DNA from: Bacteroidota bacterium
Lineage (GTDB): Bacteria; Bacteroidota; Bacteroidia; Chitinophagales; UBA8649
Length of the DNA: 10,408 nucleotides
Reading direction: 5' to 3'
NCBI GenBank assembly: GCA_003447535.1
Contig: DLYY01000057.1
Span: 1-10,408 of the forward strand
Made by a program: the position numbers and the translations under genes. Positions 5,410 through 10,408 of the stretch are shown in pieces; the first letter of the stretch is position 1, and every line of letters starts with the position of its first letter. The notes under the pieces are model-generated. The model was not told the DNA's origin. It was given only the letters and a program-made list of their open reading frames with translations, and ran no database searches.

Positions 5410-6732
5410 ATGATTAAGCCTTCACTTCCGAAAGGATTTCGTGACCACCTTCCTGCAGAAGGACATAAGCGCGAATTTATTCTGTCTGCTATACAAGATG
5501 CGTTTCATCGTTATGGGTTTCAAAAGCTTGAGACACCTCTCTTTGAATCGATGAAAACACTTACAGAAAAGTATGGTGAGGAGGGCGACCAGTTGCTGTT
5601 CAAGGTTTTACGCTCAGGCGATTTTTTGCAAAAAGCTAATCAAGAAGCATTACAGGCCGGGGATTCAAGAGCTCTTGCTCACAGCATCTGTGAGAATGGA
5701 CTTCGGTATGACTTAACCGTACCACTTGCTAGAGTAGTCGTTCAACATCAATCTGATATTCAGTTTCCTTTTAGAAGATATCAAATAGGTCCTGTGTTTC
5801 GGGCGGACCGACCGCAGAAAGGTCGCTACAGGCAGTTTACCCAATGTGACGCAGATATTGTAGGGTCTTCTTCCTGGGTTGGTGATGCTGAGGTGCTAAA
5901 GCTTTATGCTGAAGTTTTTGAGTCTCTAGGCTTAAAAGTTGCCATTCGAGTCAATCACAGAAAATTGATGCAAGGTATGCTGCAACATTTGTCCTTAAGC
6001 GAACAATCTACGGCCGTTCTTGGTGCCTTGGATAAAATGGACAAGATTGGAGAGAAAGGTGTTTACAAGGCTTTAATCGGTCTAGGAATTACTGAGAATG
6101 TGATCGATGAGTTTATGGCATGGGTAAAGCAAAGTGATTTCACTATAGTCCATAATGAGGCGATGCAAGAGGGGCGTGATCGCTTGGAGAAGATTATTAA
6201 AGTACTCGGAGATGCTGTGCAATTCGATGCCTCATTGGCAAGAGGTCTTGATTACTACACCGGAATGGTTGTAGAAGTTGTGAGTAGCGAGCTTGAATTT
6301 GGCAGCATTGGTGGTGGAGGCCGCTATGATGAGCTAACCAAAGTGTTTGGCGGGCAAAATTTGCCAGGGGTAGGAATTTCTTTTGGGTTAGATCGAATCG
6401 TAGACGTTATGGATGCCTTGGAACGTTGGCCTAATGAATCAGATGGAAAGCCTCTTATTCTCTTTGTTCATTTTGATGAGCCGGGAATGGCTAAAGGTTG
6501 GGAATATGTTCAGAAACTTCGTTGTATGGGAATACCAGCTGAATTGTATCCAGATATTGCCAAAGCTAAAAAACAACTCAAGTATGCCGATCAAAGAGGC
6601 TTTACCTATGTGGCCATGCTTGGGGATGATGAATTATCATCCAATACAATAATGGTCAAGTTTCTTGATCAAGGAAGCCAGCGCAGTATGACCTTTGATG
6701 AACTCTTAACCGCATTAAATACGGAGTCATGA
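5410..6732 (+). CDS. hisS: Histidyl-tRNA synthetase
   Basis: This is a class II aminoacyl-tRNA synthetase that activates histidine with ATP and charges tRNA-His in the cytoplasm. It has 440 residues. The N-terminus P-K-G-F-R-D (7-12) is the family hallmark. R-Y-D-L-T-V-P-L-A-R is at 99-108, motif 2 G-P-V-F-R-A-D-R-P-Q-K-G-R-Y-R-Q-F at 127-143 followed by Q-C-D-A-D, the histidine-binding motif R-G-L-D-Y-Y-T-G at 278-285, G-S-I-G-G-G-G-R-Y-D at 298-307, and motif 3 G-V-G-I-S-F-G-L-D-R-I at 320-330. The anticodon-binding domain is about 346-440. The insertion D-F-L-Q-K-A (71-76) and R-A-D-R-P-Q-K fit the Bacteroidota form of HisRS. The start is the ATG at 5410, directly after a perfect 8-bp inverted repeat. 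The stop overlaps the hutH start (ATGA at 6729-6732). Confidence 0.97.
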   Translation: MIKPSLPKGFRDHLPAEGHKREFILSAIQDAFHRYGFQKLETPLFESMKTLTEKYGEEGDQLLFKVLRSGDFLQKANQEALQAGDSRALAHSICENGLRYDLTVPLARVVVQHQSDIQFPFRRYQIGPVFRADRPQKGRYRQFTQCDADIVGSSSWVGDAEVLKLYAEVFESLGLKVAIRVNHRKLMQGMLQHLSLSEQSTAVLGALDKMDKIGEKGVYKALIGLGITENVIDEFMAWVKQSDFTIVHNEAMQEGRDRLEKIIKVLGDAVQFDASLARGLDYYTGMVVEVVSSELEFGSIGGGGRYDELTKVFGGQNLPGVGISFGLDRIVDVMDALERWPNESDGKPLILFVHFDEPGMAKGWEYVQKLRCMGIPAELYPDIAKAKKQLKYADQRGFTYVAMLGDDELSSNTIMVKFLDQGSQRSMTFDELLTALNTES

Positions 6733-8228
6733 AGATAGAATTAGGACGAAACTATTCTATTCAAGACTTAGCTATAATAGTCTATGAGAAAGAGACTATG
6801 GAACTGAGTAAGGAAGTACGGTTTAATGTGCGAAAAGGGAGGCTCTTTTTAGAAGAGAAAATAGCGCGTGAGAATAGACCTTATTACGGTATAAATACCG
6901 GATTTGGTGAGTTATGTCACGTTCGCGTAGGCCATGATGAACTGGAAACCTTGCAATTAAACTTAATACGATCTCATGCATGTGGAGTAGGGCCTGCAGT
7001 CCAAGATGATGTGGTTCGATGGATGCTTGTTCTCAAGATTCTTTCTCTGTCCAAAGGGCTTTCAGGCGTCCGAGAAGAGGTTTTGGATGGGCTGCTTCAT
7101 CTGTTAAACGATGATTTGATTCCAGAAGTGCCTGAGACGGGCTCACTCGGTGCATCTGGAGACTTAGCTCCTTTGGCCCATCTCTGCCTGCCACTGATAG
7201 GAGAGGGGGCCGTTCACCATGGGGGAGAACGCTTGGAAGTTACTGACCACCGGAGTAGACTGAAACTACAGCCTTTAATCTTAATGGAAAAAGAGGGTCT
7301 TGCCCTGCTTAACGGAACGCAATATATGGCCGCTATGACGGCTCACCTTCTTCATCAAGGCTGTCGCGTTGTTGATGTTATGCTTCATATTGCAGCATGC
7401 TCAAGCGAAGCATTTGAAGCACACACGGAGCCCTTGGATCCACGCATCCATGAAGCACGTGGTCAACTAGGTCAAATAGAAGCTGCCCAGCGACTTCGTG
7501 AGCGCAGACCGCTCAATCCACAACGAGATGCAGGACTATCCCACGTACAAGATCCGTATTCCTTTCGCTGTATGCCTCAGGTTTTTGGGGCCACCTTGGA
7601 TACTATGCTTCACGTCACTCAGGTCCTAGAGCGAGAGATTAATGGGGTAACGGATAATCCCAATGTTTTTCCGGATTCAGATGCCATTTTGATCGGCGGC
7701 AACTTTCATGGTCAGCCATTGGCTTTCGGTTTAGATCAACTTAAGGTGGCTTATTCAGAGCTCGCCAATATCTCCGAACGAAGAACCTTTCTGCTGTTAA
7801 GTGGTAAGAGAGATTTACCCATCTTCTTAACTCAAAATGCCGGATTAGAATCTGGATTGATGATTGCACAGTATACAGCAGCAGCCTTGGTTAACCGATG
7901 TAAAAATCTTTGCCTCCCTGCGAGTATTGATTCTATTGTTTCGTCTAATGGACAAGAGGATCATGTTTCAATGGGAGCTAATGCCGGTATAGAAACCCTA
8001 CAGATTTTGGAGTTTGTTGAGGATGTTTTGGCTATTGAAATGATTTGTGCAAGTCAAGCCCTATTCCTCAGAGAAAAAACGCTTCCTTCTAGTAGTCATG
8101 TGTTGCAGGGCCTCTCTTCATCATGTCAGGACTTCTTGAAAAATTTTAGACGGCAGGTTCATCCTAATCTTGAGGAACGCATTCTCTCAACGGAAATACG
8201 ACATGGTAAACAAACTCTTTTTAGTTAG
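6729..8228 (+). CDS. hutH: Histidine ammonia-lyase
   Basis: This cytoplasmic enzyme removes ammonia from L-histidine to give trans-urocanate, the first step of histidine use. It has 499 residues, the usual family length. The Ala-Ser-Gly triad that cyclises into the MIO cofactor is A142-S143-G144 in G-S-L-G-A-S-G-D-L-A-P-L. Other family residues are Y53 (YGINTGFG), N195 (LLNGTQ), Q274, Y277 and R280 (QDPYSFR), F326 (GGNFHGQP) and E410 (NGQEDHVSMG). The substrate selector is S82-H83, as in histidine lyases; tyrosine lyases have His-Leu and phenylalanine lyases Phe-Leu at that place. The start ATG overlaps the hisS stop (ATGA), so translation is probably coupled. No hutU, hutI, hutG or hutC lies in the window, so any further degradation would be encoded elsewhere. 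Confidence 0.95.
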   Translation: MKIELGRNYSIQDLAIIVYEKETMELSKEVRFNVRKGRLFLEEKIARENRPYYGINTGFGELCHVRVGHDELETLQLNLIRSHACGVGPAVQDDVVRWMLVLKILSLSKGLSGVREEVLDGLLHLLNDDLIPEVPETGSLGASGDLAPLAHLCLPLIGEGAVHHGGERLEVTDHRSRLKLQPLILMEKEGLALLNGTQYMAAMTAHLLHQGCRVVDVMLHIAACSSEAFEAHTEPLDPRIHEARGQLGQIEAAQRLRERRPLNPQRDAGLSHVQDPYSFRCMPQVFGATLDTMLHVTQVLEREINGVTDNPNVFPDSDAILIGGNFHGQPLAFGLDQLKVAYSELANISERRTFLLLSGKRDLPIFLTQNAGLESGLMIAQYTAAALVNRCKNLCLPASIDSIVSSNGQEDHVSMGANAGIETLQILEFVEDVLAIEMICASQALFLREKTLPSSSHVLQGLSSSCQDFLKNFRRQVHPNLEERILSTEIRHGKQTLFS

Positions 8229-8340
8229 CCAGCGGAGTATTACATGCTCGGCGTAATAATCTAAATCGTCTTCCTTGATCAGGGATATTTTTAACATCAG
8301 GATCGTTTTAATGGGAAGTTTTATCTGCTATATTTACTTT

Positions 8341-8727
8341 ATGCAAAATCCCTCAGAGTTTTTGAGAATTTTTCTGTTCGGAGGTTTAGCGACTTTCTTC
8401 TTTTTTTCCTCTTGCACCAAATCAAAACGTATTGAAGGGGATTGGGCGGTGCGTGATGTTCGCCACAATGAGCAAGAGGGCGATTCTGCCATACTAGCCG
8501 ATTGTCAAACTATGGTAATTGGTCTTTCTTTTTTGAGTGATAGCGAGGGGCAACTTACGAATAATCGTGGAAGCCTCTTTGATATGACTTGGACCTATCA
8601 AGATGATAAGCTCACGATTGCCTCAGAGGCTTTAGGTCGAGAGCAAAGTGTTGGTATTACATGGGAGGGTAAGAATACTTTCTTCATTGATAATTGTATG
8701 TGTACCTATGAATACAGTCGTCAATAG
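8341..8727 (+). CDS. Small lipocalin-like lipoprotein (hypothetical)
   Basis: The protein has 128 residues from the ATG at 8341. The same frame stays open upstream, with a TTG at 8275 and an ATG at 8311, but 8341 gives the best signal peptide: a short polar head, a hydrophobic core (10-22) and S-S-C at 23-25, with C25 the likely lipidated residue (the FFSSC lipobox is loose but usual for Bacteroidota). Soon after the lipid site comes I-E-G-D-W-A-V-R-D-V (31-40), then beta-rich stretches with T-W-T-Y (83-86) and a terminal pair of Cys (119, 121). A short W-x-V start after the signal resembles lipocalin-like Bacteroidota lipoproteins, which are probably periplasm-facing; I cannot name a ligand. 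It is followed after 1 nt by a gene of similar design. A TATATTTA box at 8329-8336 lies too close to the ATG to be a convincing promoter. Confidence 0.7.
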   Translation: MQNPSEFLRIFLFGGLATFFFFSSCTKSKRIEGDWAVRDVRHNEQEGDSAILADCQTMVIGLSFLSDSEGQLTNNRGSLFDMTWTYQDDKLTIASEALGREQSVGITWEGKNTFFIDNCMCTYEYSRQ

Positions 8728-8728
8728 C

Positions 8729-9460
8729 ATGGTATACAAGTTTGCACAACGATGGTTAGGGCTGATGGCAGCGCTCTGCATAACGGCATGCATGGTTGTT
8801 AGATGTTCTTCCTCATCGACTTCATCGGAGAATGAAGTGGTTGAGGGTGGTATGCCTGAAGAAAGGAGGGATTGGATTGGAGAATGGGTTGTAGAAGACT
8901 GTCAAGATGGTTGCAACACTCGTTTTGGAATTCCTGTTCCAGCGTTTATTCTAGATGATGAAAAGCCAGAGGAATGTCTCTTGCACTTTGAAGAAGATCA
9001 TATGGTCATTCGAAGCAAAAGATCCGGTGACATCAACGGACAATGGTTTACTGATGGTAATGTAATGACGCTGACCAATGCCTTTGGCTTCGGGAAAACA
9101 CTGATAGGGGGATATAACTTTCTTGGCAGGGGGAATGGGCTTTCCTTTCGTGCAGAGTTTGATGCGGATCTCAGCCGTGCCAAAAAAGTTGGTAATGTAA
9201 GCGCACAATCGGAAGCAGACCTCCTTGAGTATGGTCCATCTGGCTATCAGGTGGGTCAGGGTATACTCGTGGGGCGAAGTGCGGATGCACTCAATTTGTC
9301 TCAGTTATCTGCACAAGGCGATCGGTACGATGTTTACAATATACCAGCCCAGAAGGTAAGCTATAGTTTCACGCTAAGACGATATGACCGGGAGGTCAAA
9401 ATGAACATACCTGTAAATCACTTGGATAGTTCGACGAACTTCTTTAGTGGTTGCGAGTAG
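8729..9460 (+). CDS. Lipoprotein with lipocalin-like N-terminal strand pattern (hypothetical)
   Basis: The protein has 243 residues. I chose the ATG at 8729, one base after the TAG of the previous gene, because the signal peptide begins there (MVYKFAQRW, core 9-20, lipobox I-T-A-C with C21). An in-frame ATG at 8708 would overlap the previous gene and weaken the signal. Residues 27-45 are a Ser/Glu-rich linker (CSSSSTSSENE). W49-I-G-E-W-V-V-E-D-C (49-58) parallels I-E-G-D-W-A-V-R-D-V of the neighbour, and G-Q-W-F-T-D-G-N-V-M-T-L (104-115) parallels its T-W-T-Y-Q-D-D-K-L-T-I. After about residue 150 the protein has a further region the neighbour lacks, ending in S-G-C-E. Paired Cys (58, 62, 83, 242) could form disulfides. 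Function is unknown; joint expression with the upstream gene is very likely. Confidence 0.75.
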   Translation: MVYKFAQRWLGLMAALCITACMVVRCSSSSTSSENEVVEGGMPEERRDWIGEWVVEDCQDGCNTRFGIPVPAFILDDEKPEECLLHFEEDHMVIRSKRSGDINGQWFTDGNVMTLTNAFGFGKTLIGGYNFLGRGNGLSFRAEFDADLSRAKKVGNVSAQSEADLLEYGPSGYQVGQGILVGRSADALNLSQLSAQGDRYDVYNIPAQKVSYSFTLRRYDREVKMNIPVNHLDSSTNFFSGCE

Positions 9461-9548
9461 TATGTTTTATAAATGATTTAAAATCAATAGGTTAAACCTT
9501 TTTAACGGGGATTTAACATTTTTTGTAGCGGATCTAGACAAAAAAGCC

Positions 9549-9578
9549 TTGCTACTCCAAAACCTTTCTATATGTTTG
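9549..9578 (+). promoter_or_regulatory. Bacteroidota-type promoter for the small acidic lipoprotein
   Basis: TTG at 9549-9551 (-33 element) and TATGTTTG at 9571-9578 (exact match to TAnnTTTG) are separated by 19 nt, the spacing seen for the primary sigma factor of Bacteroides and Flavobacterium. Transcription would start near 9584, giving a leader of about 20 nt before the ATG at 9604. It is the best promoter match I found in the window. Confidence 0.75.
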
Positions 9579-9603
9579 TATCATAAATTATAAACCTAGA
9601 ATT

Positions 9604-9936
9604 ATGAAATATTTATCTATTGTATTTGTTGCTGCTATCACATTAGTTTCTTGTGGTGGTGGAATGGAAACTGCTTGTGACTGTGTAGACGCTATGGCTG
9701 CACTTGATCAGGAAGATACAGCAGCTGTTGCCGAATGGACTGCAGCTAATGGAGAAGCTTGTGATGCTCTTATGGCTGACACTACTCAAGATATGAGTGC
9801 TTGTTCAGAAGTTGCTACAGAAGAAGCTCCTGAAGCTGTAGAAGCAGTTGTAGAAGAGGTTGTTGAAGTTGTAGAAGAAGTAGTTGATTCTGCTGCTGCT
9901 GCAGTTGAAGAGGTTGTTGCTGAAGTTACTGAGTAA
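9604..9936 (+). CDS. Small Cys-motif lipoprotein with acidic Glu/Val/Ala tail
   Basis: The protein has 110 residues. The signal peptide MKYLSIVFVAAITLVSC ends in a clean L-V-S-C lipobox, with C17 lipidated. The mature part has C25-D-C27-V, C53 and C67, then a tail (71-110) made almost only of Glu, Val and Ala with no Lys or Arg. Its E-E-V-V / V-V-E-V-V pattern suggests an amphipathic or coiled helix with one acidic face. Codons are strongly skewed to GCT, GTT/GTA and GAA, unlike the more mixed use in hutH. With its own consensus promoter and a strong terminator, it looks like an abundant monocistronic envelope lipoprotein. It is a paralogue of the next gene: signal peptides nearly identical and the C-x-C-V motif shared. 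Function unknown; a structural or surface role is only a guess. Confidence 0.85.
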   Translation: MKYLSIVFVAAITLVSCGGGMETACDCVDAMAALDQEDTAAVAEWTAANGEACDALMADTTQDMSACSEVATEEAPEAVEAVVEEVVEVVEEVVDSAAAAVEEVVAEVTE

Positions 9937-9958
9937 GTAAAGCACTTCTATAAAAAGT

Positions 9959-9986
9959 AAACCCTGCCTTCGGGCGGGGTTTTTTT
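9959..9986 (+). terminator. Rho-independent terminator after the small acidic lipoprotein gene
   Basis: ACCCTGCC (9961-9968), a TTCG tetraloop (9969-9972) and GGCGGGGT (9973-9980) form an 8-bp stem with one T-G wobble, extended by two A-T pairs (9959-9960 with 9981-9982). The right arm runs straight into seven T residues (9980-9986). The stop codon of the gene lies 22 nt upstream. On the minus strand there is only a 5' A-run equivalent, so it acts for the plus strand. Confidence 0.93.
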
Positions 9987-10206
9987 ATGCCCAATAGGAA
10001 GGTTTTTGCAAAAAAAAACATTAGCTCTTGCAACAAGTTTTCGCTATTGGTTAACTTCCAACGCTCCCCAAATACCCCGCCAAGACATCCACCAAGGATG
10101 GGTTCTTCTGTATCTATGAGGATAACACAAGTTTTTTTTGAATTATTAGGATTATGATTATCTACAGAAAATTTTATTACTATCTTGCGATAAATACTTA
10201 AAATCT
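9987..10206. other. Intergenic region between two paralogous lipoprotein genes, with possible RNA stems
   Basis: This 220-bp region has no convincing gene. CCAATAG (9991-9997) pairs with CTATTGG (10044-10050), and inside them TTGCAA (10006-10011) can pair with TTGCAA (10028-10033), giving a nested stem. CATCC (10086-10090) and GGATG (10096-10100) form a short hairpin with an ACCAA loop. Positions 10062-10105 are C-rich on the plus strand, unlike the AT-rich surroundings. The promoter of the downstream lipoprotein gene should lie in 10130-10200; the nearest -7-like string is TATCTTGC (10181-10188), without a good -33 partner. Confidence 0.4.
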
Positions 10207-10408
10207 ATGAAATATTTATCAATTATTGTTGTTGCGGCGTTGGCACTTGTGTCTTGTGGAGGCGAGTTAGACGCATGTGGATGCGTTTCTGAAGCTACCA
10301 AGATGGTTGAAGGCATGGAATCTGCTGAAGATCTTGAAAGTTTTGAAGACAAAATGAAAGAGGCACATCCAGAATGTGCTGATTTTGACGAAAAAGATGT
10401 CGAAGAGA
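10207..10408 (+). CDS. Small Cys-motif lipoprotein, paralogue of the preceding gene (3'-truncated by window edge)
   Basis: The first 67 codons are present and the frame is still open at the right edge. The signal peptide MKYLSIIVVAALALVSC has the L-V-S-C lipobox, with C17 lipidated. Then come C24-G-C26-V and C57 (H-P-E-C), with an acidic and Lys-containing helix-like stretch between (31-52). The first 17 residues match the upstream paralogue at all but a few hydrophobic positions, and C-x-C-V falls one residue earlier; beyond that the sequences diverge and no Glu/Val tail is seen in the visible part. It is likely an independent transcription unit because a strong terminator lies before it. 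Function is unknown. Confidence 0.82.
   Translation, partial: MKYLSIIVVAALALVSCGGELDACGCVSEATKMVEGMESAEDLESFEDKMKEAHPECADFDEKDVEE

Noticed and set aside
8238..8258. Inverted repeat TATTAC/GTAATA downstream of hutH
   Set aside because: Only 6 bp and no T-run; too weak to call as a terminator or operator.
8951..9208. Antisense open frames inside the second lipocalin-like lipoprotein gene
   Set aside because: They have no family features and the plus-strand gene has a clear signal peptide and coupled start.
9474..9506. Two small stem-loops (TGATT-TAA-AATCA and GTTAAA-CCTT-TTTAAC) after the second lipocalin-like gene
   Set aside because: Stems are only 5-6 bp and AT-rich, with no T-run directly after, so I do not call a terminator.
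9926..10204. A minus-strand open frame of about 92 codons containing a plausible-looking stretch EEPILGGCLGGVFGERWKL
   Set aside because: It has no ATG, GTG or TTG before its last half, it runs antisense through the strong terminator and the end of the upstream lipoprotein gene, and poly-A/T runs make up part of it. I recognise no family. I kept only the compositional anomaly as a finding.

Overview
The window looks like ordinary chromosomal DNA of a member of the Bacteroidota, most likely a flavobacterial-type lineage. The evidence is the gene families (a 13-residue VDYESQAD-repeat secreted protein, a carboxypeptidase-regulatory-like envelope protein, a DUF3137-like protein, an NRAMP-like transporter lacking the classical signature, the Bacteroidota form of HisRS), the many Ser-Cys lipoprotein signal peptides, the general lack of Shine-Dalgarno sites, and one clear Bacteroidota-type promoter (TTG, 19 nt, TATGTTTG). 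There is no tRNA, rRNA, insertion sequence, phage gene or CRISPR array.

Left part (1-2519). The minus strand carries the N-terminus of a membrane fatty acid desaturase that runs off the left edge. Upstream of it, on the same strand, is a small secreted protein built of six copies of a VDYESQAD repeat. Twenty bases from that gene's start, on the plus strand, begins an NRAMP-family transporter with a GTG start whose TM1 metal-site motif DPGN is replaced by GVSH. After it comes a short two-TM protein that looks like the N-terminal half of a DUF3137 protein, ending abruptly.

Middle part (2618-5347, minus strand). A tightly packed operon reads rluB/rsuA-type pseudouridine synthase, a secreted carboxypeptidase-regulatory-like protein, then serA (phosphoglycerate dehydrogenase, E. 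coli-type with ACT domain). Gaps are 16 nt and a 1-nt TAATG stop-start overlap.

Right part (5410-10408, plus strand). A 62-bp divergent intergenic region with two overlapping, mutually exclusive inverted repeats leads into hisS, which overlaps hutH by ATGA. Thus the enzyme that charges tRNA with histidine and the enzyme that deaminates histidine are probably translated together. Two back-to-back lipocalin-like lipoproteins follow. The window ends with two tandem paralogous Cys-containing small lipoproteins. The first has its own consensus promoter and a strong intrinsic terminator and looks highly expressed; the second is cut by the right edge.

I see no clear new defence or mobile system. 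The points most worth following up are the hisS leader and hisS-hutH coupling, the NRAMP homologue without canonical metal ligands, the repeat protein divergent from it, and the small acidic-tailed lipoprotein pair.
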